In this document: piece after piece, positions 47,158-59,935 of the stretch
Position numbering within the stretch: the stretch's first letter is position 1
Layout of the letters: every line of letters starts with the position of its first letter
Notes under the pieces: model-generated
What the model saw: the letters and a program-made list of their open reading frames with translations, nothing else
Told to the model about the DNA's origin: nothing
Database searches by the model: none
Position numbers and translations under genes: made by a program
Assembly: GCA_028023455.1 (NCBI GenBank)
Contig: JAQFVV010000020.1
Location: forward strand, 7,983,092 to 8,047,091
Direction of reading: 5' to 3'
DNA: 64,000 nt
DNA from: Epiperipatus broadwayi
Lineage: Eukaryota > Onychophora > Udeonychophora > Euonychophora > Peripatidae

Positions 47158-49334
47158 GTATTTAAATTTTGAGTGAAAAATGTAGGCTTTGTTACATATG
47201 CATTAATTAAGTAGTTATGTTGTAATGTACAAACTGAATTAATTTATATCAAAAATAATTTCATTTTTTTAGGAATAAAATTAGTTATATATAACTTGAA
47301 TTACTAATAATTTTAATGAGTATATAAATGATTCTAGGGTTATCAAATATGTAGTAATATATTTGGACTTATTTGCTCTGACAAATAGATAATAATTTAT
47401 ATATACATTATGTATTGAAATAAAAATTTTAACCAGAGCTGTTATGTGCAGGCTGTGTGGGGCATAAAGCTGCTTCATCAATGGAGGTACCAAATCGCTG
47501 CAGTAATTAATAAAATTTATATGTAAATGAAAATGTTTAGATTTCTGAATTATTTCATTGTCAGAAATATTCTCATTGGTAGTATTTTTTATTTAATTAT
47601 AAAAGTATATGTGATCTGATTGATGGGAATGAACTGGTTTCAAAATATATGATTGTTCAAATAGGTTGACTTGGGTTCAACACCTTAGGCTTATCACCTT
47701 AGGCTTATTTGAATTTTAAGTTTGCTAGATAAACTGAAGTTAAAGTTGCTGAATGCATGAGTATATACATTTCTTCCAACTCTGAATTTCTGATCTTATT
47801 GATAAAGTCAAAGGCCAGAAACCAATCTGACAATGGAGAGTTCAGATAATAAAGATAGAGATTTTATTTGCATCTACTAATCACTGACCATTCTAGCTTA
47901 TACTAATGGCAGTAAAGTGGAGAGCAATTTTTGTTTTGTTTATGTTTACATATTTTATGAATTACTTAATCATAAACTATATTGACTACCACACAAGAAC
48001 TTTTTATTATTATATTTTGAATATGAAAAATATGAGTGTGGAGGCTAGATTTCAACATGTATATTTTATAACATTGAATGTTCTTCTGAGTGGCTAAATT
48101 TATAAAAAAAAATGTTATATCTGAAATGACTAAGATGTATATATAATATATTGGCTTGGAAAAGGAAAAAAATAGTTATAAGTAAGTGTGGGTAATGTAT
48201 ATCAATAAATATAAATAATAGTGAATACCTTAAAGAATTATATGAGGGTTTGGCTTACTTAAAGAGAAATGATTGATAGGAATGGTTTTGAAGTTATTAG
48301 TATATATATTTTTGCCAATTTTTGCAGACATATGTTGAAAATGTAAGTATTTATATTTTTTCCTGTCATAATTCAGTTTAAATATTCTTCATATAATTTC
48401 CTAAATATTGTTTTGCTAACAAAGATATGGCAATTAATACTTATTTTATTAATAGATTAAAATAGAATTTAAAATACTCCTTTAAAAATTGAAGAAATAA
48501 ATGATAACATTAATATAAAATAATATATATATTCTAGACATTCCTAGAATAAAAAGAAGATAAAATTCTGATCTATGGATAAATATTTATTTAACTAGAG
48601 ATTCACTTTTTTCTATAGTAGTATAGGACTTAGTTTGAAGAAGATGAATGGATGCTTTTTGAGTCAATCATTACATTTTAAACTGTTTATATTAGGTTTT
48701 ATAGAATTTAAATTTAAAAAATAATCATAAACTTAAGTTTTTCTAATTATTTTTTAACAGTATTTTTTTCCAACTACTTACTACACTTTAAAATATATTT
48801 ATTTTTAATGTTATTTGTGTATATAAATGTGTGTGTTCATTCCAATATTTACACATAATTTATAATCATTTATGTTTGACTGGAAACTTTGTATATATGA
48901 TTTTAAACTATTTTGATTAGATTACCAAATACTTGAAAGAAACATTGGGTTGCTTTATTTCTTTACTGTGTTATTTAAATTTGACCAAAAACTTTCTATC
49001 AAAATACATAGTGACAGTCAAACAAAATATGTTTACAGGGGAATAAAAATAAAATATAAATAATGTTCCTATACTATTGCAAAGCCACCTTATTCATGAT
49101 CTTTATCTTTCTTAAATTATAAAAAAATGTGTTTTTTATTATTTAAATGTATTTCTTTTCCTCTTTCCCATCTCTAATGCTATTGTTTAAGAAGTTTTAA
49201 ATATATATATTTTTTTCCAATAGATTTTTTCAAACAGCGTTGATTTTATTTACATCACATTTTCATTCATGTTATGAGATCTTTTAAAAATTTCAATAAT
49301 CTCTCGACAGTTTTTGGTATAATAGCATTTAATA
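47158..49334. other. Intronic AT-rich stretch; diverged inverted-repeat relic at 47805-47925
   Basis: At 47812-47920 'AAGGCCAGAAACCAATCTGA' and a terminal 'GGCAGTAAAGTGGAGAG' resemble the 32946-33130 element. A B-box-like 'TTGGGTTCAACACC' is at 47671. No next transporter exon is recognisable. Open frames at 47281 and 47906 are not convincing genes. Confidence 0.45.
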
Positions 49335-49895
49335 CATTTATTAAATTCATTTTTTACAATGCAATAAAATTTTATTATTCTTTGACAATATTTCCTTACA
49401 GTTTGACTGACTAACAGTCTTCTTTAGAATGATTATACATAATTACATAATTAATACTTTTTATATAACTTCATATAAAAGTAAATACCTAATACATTAT
49501 ATATAATATTTTGTGTATTTTCATAATATATTTTACATAATATAATTATAATTTAACAAACCCAATACATATATAAATTTGTAACAATTTTCTAAATGTT
49601 AACCTTATTATTTTTTATCTAAATCTTTATATATAATAGTATATATATTTTATACTTTACATTATAACTTTTAATATTTATTATTAAATTAATTAATTTT
49701 TTTCATTTTAATTATTTTAATTTTATTCATGCATTACCTAATTATAAAATAATATAATTTTACATTTTTTTATTTCATTTTAATTTTGACCTCATCTTTT
49801 TTTTAATTTTTTAACTTTTATTTTGCAACTAACCCTCTCTGAGAATATTTTCCATAACTATTACTTATTTTATTTTCTAAATTTACGTATATACA
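49335..49895 (-). repeat. Family R repeat, uninterrupted copy
   Basis: The reverse complement of this 560-bp AT-rich stretch matches 53350-54535 in order. Shared words are 'AAATAAGTAATAGTTA', 'AAGATTTAGATAAAAAATAA', 'TATATAATGTATTA', 'GTCAAAGAATAA' and 'GTATTAAATG'. Its 3' part carries a degenerate hammerhead-like word pair (minus-strand 'TCTAAAGAAGAC' then 'CAGTCAAACTGTAAGG'). It preserves, at about 49447-49457, the uninterrupted site where the other copy holds a foldback insertion. No protein coding; AT content above 80 percent by eye. Confidence 0.75.
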
Positions 49896-50249
49896 CCTAT
49901 ACCCTATTTACCACCAGATTTTATGCAAGGATGTACCATTGCATTTATCATTAATTTGTCTTAATTATTTTTATTTACAATTGATTATTTGCTATAACTA
50001 TCATAAAAAAAAAAATTCAAATTTTTTTAAAAAAACTGCCATTTTGAAAAGAGAGGTGGCAGCCATGTTATAAAATGTGGAATCATGGGATAGTGACTTT
50101 ATGTTATCTGAAAGAAAAATGATCAAATTCATATTAAAAATGTGCAATACAGTTTATTCATAATACATAGTATAGTAAACAGTATTTTGATTATAAAATT
50201 AAAATACAATTTATGTACAGTATTTTATTTAATTTTCATCCAATGCTTC
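49896..50249. other. Spacer between repeats, no gene seen
   Basis: AT-rich with homopolymer runs; no feature recognised. Confidence 0.4.
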
Positions 50250-51400
50250 TTATAGGATAATCAATATATTTATTAATGATAAATTCAAAATAAAGTTTAA
50301 TGTCTACAAAAGTAAAAAAAAAAAAAAAGCACTTCATTCAGCACAATAAATAATCAAAAATCTATTTTGATGATTTACAACAACCAAATATATTAATATT
50401 ATATTTTAAAATATATACATCAGCTTAAAAATTGTATATTTAATCACTTTTATGGATTAAAATTCTTATTGACAATATTTTTCTTGTGGCAAAAACTATG
50501 TTCACCACAATAGTAAAATTTAGTTACCATAATTGCAAGTTATTTTGGGAAAAAAAAAACAAAGATTTTATGTATTATGCAATTAATAATCAACTTTACA
50601 TAGTCACAGTTACTATATGTAAGTGTAAAATATTATTTACTGTATAGTGTTTGCTTAATTTTAAATCATAATATCATAATTTGTTTCAGACATATCCAAA
50701 ATCAAAGGAGACATCACAAAGTAAAAAGATATAGTGCTGAAAAGAGAAATAAAAATTTCATTCAGCTTAAAACTAAAAATAAATTTTGGTCATATACTGT
50801 ACTATTAATAATTAATTTTAAATTTTGTATTATATTATCTAAAATATTCAGTCAACAAATTTTGAATTAAAACATTTCAGGCAAATTAAAACTGCTACCA
50901 TCGTAAATCTAAAATATTTTCAGTAAAAAAAAAGAGGAGGAGGGGAATCATTTTATGAATTCTGCAATTAATAATCATCATTAGATGATCAAAAGTTATT
51001 AAATTTAAGTTAAAAATAATATTTACTCACTAGATTTTAAATCATAATCTCATAATTTGTTTCAGATGTATCCAAGATAGTGGTGATATTATGGCAAACT
51101 TAAAAAATTATAGTACTGAAAAAAAAATACAAACTTCATTCAACATAATACTAAAAATAAATTTTGGTCATATATTATTAATAATTAATTTTAAATTGTT
51201 TATTGCAAATGTATTAGCTAAAATATTCAGTTGAACAATGTTAAATTAAAACCTTTATGAATACTAATTTCAATGAAATCAGAAACTGCTATTATCATAA
51301 ACATATTTTTAGCAAAAAAAAAAGGGGGTGGTGGGAGATAATTTCATGCATTAAGCATTTAATAATACATTTTGTATGATGAAAATGCAATGTAAATAAA
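50250..51400. repeat. Tandem array of ~380-bp units, three copies
   Basis: The words 'CTTCATTCAG' or 'TTTCATTCAG' (about 50331, 50757, 51134) and the pair 'ATTTTATGTATTATGCAATT' / 'ATTTTATGAATTCTGCAATT' / 'ATTTCATGCATTAAGCATTT' (about 50575, 50951, 51341) recur at 376 to 426 bp. 'CATAATTTGTTTCAGA' occurs at about 50678 and 51052. Each unit has an A-run followed by a purine-rich G tract ('AAAGAGGAGGAGGGG', 'AAAGGGGGTGGTGGGAG'). Non-coding; moderately diverged units. Confidence 0.8.
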
Positions 51401-52409
51401 TTGAAAAAGTTCATGCTTTTAATTTTTATTTAAATGGCTTGTGTTTCTGCCATTACACATAATGTACTATTCGAAAATTTCTAGATCATTTTAAGAAAAT
51501 GGCTACTGTGCATAATAAAATGTGACATCTCATGCCATAAAAAACATTAATGCTACCATATTTGTATTTAAAGTGCAACTTATTTAGATTTGAATAGTAT
51601 ATAGTAATTTAAAGTGAGCGTTCCATCCTCACGCTTTTCTTGCTAGTACTTCAGATTTGCTCATATATAAGCATTTGAGTTGTAGGAGTAAGTGGATTCA
51701 TTTTATTCCTGCATAAATACTATATCTTGTATTGGAGAGAAAGTATTCATTTATTATTATTAACACTCACAAAAGCGTATGCACAATTAGCTTGAAAGGC
51801 TGATATTTGAATAGTATATATTGTAAAAAGAAATCTTAAGCAATCACAGATTGTATTACATACATTTTTTCCTTTTTTTAATATGGCAGAATTTTTATTT
51901 TTTTCAAAGATAACAGTGCAATTAGGTTTTAGTAATGTACAGATATATAAATTGGCTATTCTTACATAAATGATAAATCTTTACGGTTACAATAGTACAG
52001 TTAAGGGAGATATTGGTAAACATTGTTTTTTAATTAAACCACTAAATTTTATATAAGACTGAATTTAAAAAAATGAAACTTCATTATAGGTTTTGTTCAC
52101 TGCAGTGATTAATAATTTTTCAGAAAAACAAAAAATATATATCAACTGTGAGCTTATGCCCTCTTTCTCAGTTCATTTTGCTGTATTTTTGTACTGGGAA
52201 ATCACATTTTTTTCCTAACAAAATTGATATTCGTCTTTAAAAGTTAACAGCTACATATGTTTTCAACTGGAATTATGACAGTAACTAATACCACCAAACA
52301 CCACATCATTTCCTTAATCTATGGATCAAAGAATCATAATCTTCAAGATATACTAACTTCAACAACTATCATAGCATTTTTTTAATTAGATAAAGATATA
52401 GATAAGAAA
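51401..52409. other. Intronic AT-rich stretch, no gene seen
   Basis: No coding or RNA feature recognised. The last 140 bp may belong to the transposase relic that follows. Confidence 0.4.
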
Positions 52410-52830
52410 TTGATGATGACAATATTCAAGAGCTTTTGCAATCACACATGGAAGAATTCATTAATAAGCAATTAATACAACTAGATGCGAAAAGAAAATT
52501 AATAAACCTGTAGAAAAGAACTTGGACATCAAAAATCTGACTGAACTGTCTCATGAGGCCAAAAACAGCATTTTCAAAGAATTTGACTCTATCTTGCATT
52601 GTACAAAATGAAAATCAAAGAAGCAAGTCAACCATTTATTCTAAACTTTTTCCATAGAGATCCTCAGCCATTAACATCTGGTGTACTCCAAAAAAACTGC
52701 CAAGATTATCCACTCTTAGAGTGAACAATTGATAACTCATAAAATTAGATGATGATGAATGAAAAATGGATGGATTATAAGAAAAAACAACTTTAAGTAC
52801 TTTTCTTTTTACAAAGATTTAAGTTGCATT
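52410..52830 (+). pseudogene. Relic of a pogo/Tigger-type DDE transposase, C-terminal end
   Basis: 'DDNIQELLQSHMEEFINKQL' followed by 'IQLDAKRK' (52418-52501) resembles the acidic 'EEL..SH.EELTNEDLIEL' segment of Tigger/pogo transposases. The following broken frames give 'ELSHEAKNSIFKEFDSILHC' and then 'KIKEASQPFILNFFHRDPQP' and 'TSGV'. These match the helical tail and the terminal 'K...Q..I..FF......STSG' motif of that family. Stops and frame changes show an old copy. The catalytic DDE residues would lie upstream and are not visible. Recognition is from memory of family wording, so moderate confidence. Confidence 0.5.
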
Positions 52831-53349
52831 GCAAGTTTACACATAAGTATATCATCATTTAGGATTTTTTTAAATTTAGAATTTTTTAAAATTACTATAT
52901 GGCTAGGTTAAATTGTTTATTAGTACAATATTCACAAATTATAATTTTTATCTTCAAGCATGAGCTATTTTTTTCCATAGAAAATCATTATAATCTCTTG
53001 TTTTTATATGATCTTCTTGCTTTATGGTGAGTTTTGGTAAATTAATTGTCCTCACTAAGCAGGGTAAAGGTATATATTTATTTAAGTTTAATTAAGTTTT
53101 GAGAAATCAAATTTCTATAGAAATAATGTTTTCAAATCTAAATTTTTATTTAAAGTTGGTCTAATACTTTTAATTATGATAACTTTTTTAATTTTTCTAT
53201 CTTTTTTATTATTAGTATAATGAAACATTAGAAAAATTAAAGAAACTTTCATAATTAAAAATATTAGGCCAAATTTAAATAAAGATTTAGTTTGAAAATA
53301 TTTTTATAAAAATTTAATATTATAAAATTTAACTTAAGTAAATACATAT
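52831..53349. other. Intronic AT-rich stretch, no gene seen
   Basis: Simple AT-rich sequence between the transposase relic and the right family R copy. Confidence 0.45.
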
Positions 53350-54535
53350 ATAAATATAGAAAATAAAATAAGTAATAGTTACAGAAAATACTCCCAAGAG
53401 GAGTTAGTATGTAAAATAAGTGTTTAAAAAGTTAAAAGAAAAGTCAGTTACAAAATTTGAGACTCAAGAGAAAGTAAGTTTAAAAATAAAATTAAATAGT
53501 ATAAATAAAAAAATGTAAAATTATGTATGAAATTATATTATAATTAGGTAAAGAGTGAATAAAATTATAATAAAATAGTTAAAATGATAAAAATAAATTA
53601 ATTTAATAATAAATAAATGTGTAAAAGTTAGGATGTAAAATGTAAAATATAAATAATATTATATATAAAGATTTAGATAAAAAATAAAAGGCAATAAGGT
53701 TAATATTTATAAAATTGTTAAAAAATTACATGTGTAATATACTATGGAGATATGTAAAGTATTATATATAATGTATTACATATTTAATTATATATGTAGT
53801 TTTATAGCTATTAATTATATTTGTTGGACTCTGTCCATCATCTAATATTAAGTATTGAATGTCTTTAGAAAATTTAATTTTATTTAAATTTTCAAATTAC
53901 ATTCAACTGTTAATAATAGCACACAGGTTAGTATATGCTCAAAATGTTTTGAGAGGTATTCTTTTTTCTTCAGGTGTTGTTGACCTGGCCAGTGACAGTA
54001 CTAGCATGGGAATCAAATCTGGACCTTTAGATTCTTGAAATATTGAATTTTAAGGCTCTAACCAACCGAGCCATCCTCCATGGTTAGAGCATTATTTTAA
54101 AATTCAATATTCAAGAATCTAGGGGTCCAGGTTCGACTTCTATGCTAGTACTGTCATTAGTCAGGCCAGCAATTTGAAGAAGAGAGAAGAATAATAATAC
54201 TTCTTGAAACATTGTCTATATACTAGCCTGTGTGCTATTACTAACAGTTGGATGTAATTTGGAAAGTTAAATAAAGTTCAATTTTTCTAAAGACATTAAA
54301 TACTTAATGTTAGATAATGGAAATAATCCAACAAATAAATACATCTAAAATACCATCATCACAAACCTTCAGGAAAACACTAAGTATTAACTATGTAATC
54401 ATATATGTTTGAATCTTGTAGTTCTGATGAAAATTGCTGGTTAGTCGAAATTGTAAAGAAATTGTTATCAAAGAATAAATAAATTTTACTTCATTGTAAA
54501 AAGTAAATTTAAAAAAAGTGTATTAAATGGAATTA
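53350..54535 (+). repeat. Family R repeat, interrupted by a foldback unit
   Basis: Matches the reverse complement of 49335-49895 on both sides of an insertion at 53819-54383. The 3' part at 54430-54470 reads 'GTTCTGATGAAAATTGCTGG' then 'TTAGTCGAAATTG', the same hammerhead-like word order as 31321-31345 but without a pairable helix II. 'ATCAAAGAATAAATAAATTT' and 'GTGTATTAAATGG' close the match. Confidence 0.75.
53808..54394 (+). mobile_element. Foldback unit (family A) of two head-to-head tRNA-derived SINE arms inserted as one piece
   Basis: The unit 53819-54383 is flanked by ctattaattat (53808-53818) and gtattaactat (54384-54394). The uninterrupted family R copy at 49335-49895 has this sequence once. 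Inside, two arms of about 255 bp point away from a centre near 54075. The left arm on the minus strand starts 'GGATGGCTCGGTTGGTTAGA' (tRNA A box), with B box 'GATTTGATTCC'. The right arm starts 'ATGGTTAGAGCATTA', with B box 'GGTTCGACTTC'. Both continue through 'CAGTACTGTCA' or 'AGTACTGTCATTAGTCAGGC', 'CTATTACTAACAGTTGGATG' and 'ATAATGGAAATAATCCAACA'. A tail after the right arm only ('ACATCTAAAATACCATCATC' ... 'CTTCAGG') marks the 3' end. Confidence 0.82.
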
Positions 54536-54896
54536 CATAAATATAAATAATCAATGCATAAATGAGCAAGAAGGGAAGAAAAATTATAATAATTTTTGGT
54601 CTTATTGGTTTATTTTTGCCATAATTTATGTTTTATTAAAATCGATATATATATATATGAGTAATGATGTTGAAGTAGTTTAACAAACTATGATATCAAT
54701 GTTAACAATGATTAATTCTGGCAAATATTGACTAATATGATCGACTTTATTAAGAGAGGCTATAGAAATTTGGAAAAGAACATAACTGTAAAGAATGGCT
54801 TAAAGAAAATCAGTGCTATTTAACAAAATTATTAGAGGAAAAACTCTTTAATCAATGATCTTTAAGGAAGAGAACAATAAAGAATTTAAGCAAAGA
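54536..54896. other. Spacer with (TA)n, no gene seen
   Basis: AT-rich sequence with a TA dinucleotide run near 54647; nothing recognised. Confidence 0.4.
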
Positions 54897-55400
54897 ATCA
54901 TCATCATCAACCATTATCAATCCACTGCAGGATGAAGGTCTCCAAGTTTAATCCATCTTCTCCGATCTTTAGCTTCTCTTTTCCACAACACCCCTGCACA
55001 TTTTCTTATTTCATCCATCCATCTCACATGTGGTCTCTTTCTGGGTCTTTTACAATCTCTTGGAATCCAGTTTAAAATTTCAATTGTCCATCTATTATCA
55101 TTTCTTCTAGCAATATGTCCAGCCCAACTCCATTTCAATCTTTTAATTTTTTCAATAAGATCAGTAACACCTGTTTGTTGTCTTACCCATACATTGCGTT
55201 TTCGATCTCTTCTTGTTACTCCCAACATACATCTCTCCATACTCCTTTGAGTGGTCTGAAGTCTGTATTGCTCTTCTATTAAGTGTCCAAGTCTCAGATC
55301 CATAAGTAAAAACTGGTAAAACACATTTGTTAAAAACCATTCTTTTCAAACACATAGGCATATTTCCTTTTAGTATCAAGTTATTTCTACCAAAATACAT
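54897..55400 (-). pseudogene. Young 5'-truncated RTE copy (copy 5)
   Basis: Minus-strand copy of the last 500 bp of RTE copy 1, nearly identical by eye. It runs from 'FGRNNLILKGNMPMCLKRMV' (about 55390) to the terminal ATC repeat at 54899. A single-base loss near 55262 splits it into two frames (55400-55161 and 55271-54917), otherwise both are open. It begins abruptly inside the ORF at the equivalent of copy 1 position about 8473, the usual result of incomplete reverse transcription. The high similarity to copy 1 implies recent activity of this RTE lineage. Confidence 0.88.
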
Positions 55401-55521
55401 TCATATAATTTACGAAGGAGAAATCTCTAAGGAAAATGCATTTTAATTGCATGGAATATTAGCTATATTTTATTTTTTTTAATAACTATTTTATTTGATT
55501 GCTGCAGGTATTTATTTTAAC

Positions 55522-55724
55522 AGAACATTTTGGTACTTGTCAGTTAGCCAGACCATGCCACTAGGTGATGCATGTTGCCTTAGGCGTTTTAATTTTACAG
55601 CAATTTCAGCTATTTTTTCACTAGAAATTTATCGCTTGTATGCTTCTTGATGGTTTTTGATAGGTACTGCAGCATCACCTAGCAGCATGGTCTGGCTAAC
55701 CGACAACTATCAAAGTTTTTTTGT
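55522..55724. mobile_element. MITE-like element with ~45-bp terminal inverted repeats
   Basis: The left end 'TTGTCAGTTAGCCAGACCAT' (55533-) pairs with the right end, reverse-complemented 'TTGTCGGTTAGCCAGACCAT', and the arms continue through 'AGGTGATGC'. The interior of about 100 bp is unique. No transposase. No clear target duplication, so the superfamily is unknown. Confidence 0.6.
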
Positions 55725-58700
55725 CAAACTCAACACAAAAAAAAAAAATCTTTTTTTTTCTTTTTTTTTCTTTACATGCATTTGGTGAATCTAATTAAGA
55801 TAATTTTAAATCAAAACATAGAATTTCTATAAATAATTTTAAAAATTATGCATACCTCTATACATCAAATTTATAATACTTCATATCTATTATTAATTTA
55901 TTATTTATATGTGTGTGTGTTTGTGCATATGCTTAAAATTAGTAGGACATCTATTTTATGTGTAAAAACAAATAAATATCTTTTTCTACCACATATTTGA
56001 CTAATAATAAATATTATGTCAATTTCAAAAATAAACATACATAATCTTTTTTATTATTATTATTTTCATTTCTTTACATTTTACATGTATTGATAGCGCT
56101 CTCACATGAAACCAATAGTTTGATGTGCTATTATTTGAAATTTTATTAAATAAAACAATCTTAAAATGTTTAGATATGTTTATTTGTATTAAATTAAAAC
56201 ATCATGAAACTATATAGGCTTAATTTTTTTTCCCTCATAATTTTTTGATGGGCATACTTAGTGTATTTATGATGTTAATTTTATACATAATTTTGCTTAT
56301 ACAGTATATATATATATATATAAGAATTAATAAGAATCAGACAGTTTTTAAATAACCATTTAAAAAAGCAAAGACCTCTTTAACAACCCACCAAAAAGAT
56401 GTAATGGAAAAAGATTGTTTCCTAACTTCTGAATAATAACGATTTTAATGAGTTTAAGAATAATTATGTATTCATTTACTAAGCAAGTTTTTGAATGATA
56501 GATGAATTTATGAGACCAATTTGGACTGAAAGAATAAATATTCAAGTTTTATTTGTTTTGGATTTGAATCTCAGGTTATGGTTTTGTCTAATCATTATAT
56601 TTCAAAGTCCTTCATTGATAGTTAAAGTAAAAAAAGTCTCAATAATTCTGTAGAGGGATAGCCTTGCAACAGTCTTATAGAGAAACTATAAAGATGAAGA
56701 TATTACCATAGTTTCCAATTACTAAATGGTAAAAACTTGAGAGCTTTTTCATCCTTATTTTACCCTTTAACTAAAAATATATAGATTCCCATTTATTGAT
56801 CAATAATGGATAGTTCCAACTGGGTTAATTAAGGCTGATTGTTTAATAGAAAAATTCTAAGTGTAATTAAAACCTGAAATTCAAGTTTTGCATATCCTGG
56901 ATTTAAACTTATGTCATAGGTATGGAAAATAAATCCATTGCCTTGACATCATAAGGTTCATCATACATATAGTAATGGTGAATATTCCTAGTACACAGGT
57001 TTGAACCAGGAACCAAAGATATACAATGATATATTTGATATGTATGGTAAATCTTTGATTCCAAATAAATATTTATATTAGATGAAAGTTGAATTTAAAA
57101 AAAGATTTAATTCAAATATATGTAATAATATTAACCAAATGATGATGATGATGATGATTAATTTATAATATAAATGCAAGTTCTCCCAAAAGTATTTTAT
57201 TTGTTTTCAATTTCAATAAAATAGAAAATAAAACTCTCATGAGCCAAACCTTCTAACTAGAAAATTTACTTTTGAAAATCTTACTAACTTCCAATCATTA
57301 TCATTTACAAATTATTACAGCATCCCTGTATATCTCCCAGAGGATTGCATTATTTCTCAGGATTGTGGATACTATTAGTATATGGGGTGGTAAAAGCAGA
57401 ATGTGTGGATTGAGTTAGAAAAGCAAACACAAAACAAATGGATTTATAAAACTGTTGTGTATATACTCACAACTATTTATATGTATATAACATATTAAAT
57501 ATAAACGATATTTTTAGTTTAAGGCCTTATAATATGTATATATATTATTACCATGTGAAATATTTAAATAGTTTCAAACCGTGGTTTTGTGCAAATATTG
57601 TTTATTTAATATATTTCTGAATGTCTTTATTAGTTCTACCAAAGATGGAAGTTCTTGAACATCGGTGATGTTAGAGAGGAAAGAACAGCAACATTGATGA
57701 TGTTACATAGGATATAGTATCAGTAGGTCTTGGGTAGTTGTTACGACACTGTTGATTTTTTTCTTTATGGTATTATAAGGTAGGCACTGCTGGTTTTGGC
57801 AAACTTCAGCAATATTTTCTGGATCTGACTGAATTTTCTGGGTATTTTAGCTGAAGTGGTTTTTTTTTGTTGCCTAGCTATACATAGCAGATAGTCTTGT
57901 AGATAAAATCATCGTACTGGCTATTATAACTGCAGTATTGAAAAACACTATCCAAGTTATGATAAAAAACAGTTTAATCAGTGATTTCTCTCTGCTTGGA
58001 TCACTACAACACTGCTTCTTAAGTTGAGTCTTTAAATAAACTTAAGTAGAATGGACTGGAATGGGATGTCTTAGTTGCATGTTTGAGACGTATTTATTCC
58101 TATTTGACATTGTTCAACAATATGATTTCATACAATGAATTTTTCTCTAGCTAATTACTTGAGTTGTTTTCTTACAGGATGTGTTTTGTAAAACATTTTT
58201 TTTATAACATGTTATGGTACAAATTTATGGATATTATATCCTGATTTGATTCATAAATGAAAGAAAGAAAAAAAAAATCTTTATTTACATTAGTTAGCAT
58301 AGGAAGAAAGAAAAAATCACTGCTGATATTTAAATTGTAAATGATAACTTTTAAAATATTATTAATTCCAAAATTTTAATATCATTTGTAGATTTCCCAT
58401 GAAATTTACTACAAACATGTGGGAAATTTTATTTAAAACTCCATTCAAAAAAAAAAAAAAAAACAAATACAAAGGGTATAAAATGCTTGATTTTTATAAA
58501 TTATGCAATTCAAACTTTTGGTGTGCATCAAAACAAGTTTTTTTTTCTTTCTTTACAGTGCAATTTATCATGAGGTTTCTCACATATTACAAAGTAAATA
58601 TTTAATAATATGATGGAATGTGTAAATGAACCTATCGTTTAATTTTTTGGGTAATTCATATATTTATTACTCAATGTGACAACAAGTTTTTTTGTTGAAC

Positions 58701-59618
58701 AATTTTTTTTCCATGCAGGGTTTGTAATATAACTAATTCAAGCTGCTATTGATTTGTTATAGTTACAATATATATATATAAAAGAATAATTTGTAGTGAA
58801 TCATAAATAGTAATGACTTTGTAATATTGTTGGATAAAAATGTTATAATTTCAGATTCTTGCATGCAAATTTATTATTATTAAAAGATCAGCAATTTTGT
58901 GTTGCGTGCAATTTTTAAAATCCATGAACGCAAATAAATTTTCATTAAAAATATGGTAATGAAAAAATTAATTGTTATATGATTAACAATCTATTGTCAC
59001 TTCAACAGATGGGAATATCATCTTGGTATATTTTGGAAATAAAAGGTGTTTCAAAAGTCATCATCAGTTTGCAAAATGACAAATACATAAATTTTATTAG
59101 GAATGAGAATATTTAAGTGCCCTCTATTATCTTGTTCTTTAATTAAGATAAATCATGTTGTATCTAAATTCTGAATTGTGAACTTTGAACAATATAAAGC
59201 CTTCATTAGTGGTTTCAGGAGAATTCCTCCATTAGTAATGCCAACACCTAAACACCACTAACCATAAATCAGAATAAGATTAAATCTTATTTATATAAAA
59301 CAGATTTTACTTGCTTTATTTTAAAGTGTGAAAGATGAAACACACAAACTATTAATTAAAATATTATTTATAATTAATGGGACACATGAAATTATATTCA
59401 AGATAGATAGAAATTATAATCAATTTTATTTTTTCATTAATATATATATAAAGAAAATGTTACATATTTTACAAAATTTACGAGTATTAATATATTGCAT
59501 TTTATTCATATACAAATATATTGTAATAAAACAGGAATTTAGTTAATTTCATTTTATATAAACCTTACCAATTTAATTAGATATGCACATCTTTTCTTTG
59601 CATTAAACCATGAAATGA
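55725..59618. other. Intronic stretch with no recognised gene; microsatellites
   Basis: It holds (TA)n near 56308 and 58770 and (GAT)n at about 57139-57158, which could be a lost RTE tail. A higher-complexity portion at about 57610-58150 ('GCAGTATTGAAAAACACT' and others) may be an old transposon without recognisable motif. No transporter nucleotide-binding-domain exon (no Walker A or signature coding) was found. Confidence 0.4.
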
Positions 59619-59935
59619 AATTATAACAAATGAAGAAGTTTTGAAAAGAGTTAATGAGGAAAGAAGATTGATTGAAAATATCAGAGAGAGAAACTGAATT
59701 GGACATATATTAAGAAGAGATTATAGTTTAATGAAAATTTTTTTGGAGGGAATGGTGAGTGGAAATAAAAAGAAAGGATGGAAGAGATTGACATTGTTGG
59801 ATGATATAATAGATGGAAAGACTTATGTGGAATTAAGGAAGTGGGCAAGAAAGAGAATGGAAGAATGGATGAACTGATGTAGTGACTACTCTCTGGACCT
59901 GTCTATTGGACAGACTTCTATTGATTGATTGATAA
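59619..59935 (+). pseudogene. LINE 3' end with (ATTG)n tail, distinct family
   Basis: One frame reads 'ITNEEVLKRVNEERRLIENI', then 'IGHILRRDYSLMK', 'LEGMVSGNKKKGWKRLTLLD' and 'YVELRKWARKRMEEWMN'. This is the familiar C-terminal tail of many LINE polyproteins ('WIGHILRH..L......EG...GKR.RGRPR.......Y.ELK..A.DR..WR'). One stop interrupts it before 'IGH'. The terminal 'ATTGATTGATTGATA' (59919-59933) is a tandem 3' tail. 5'-truncated, no RT motif present. Confidence 0.65.

Noticed and set aside
57139-57158. (GAT)n as the tail of another RTE copy
   Set aside because: No RTE sequence lies upstream; it may be a plain microsatellite.
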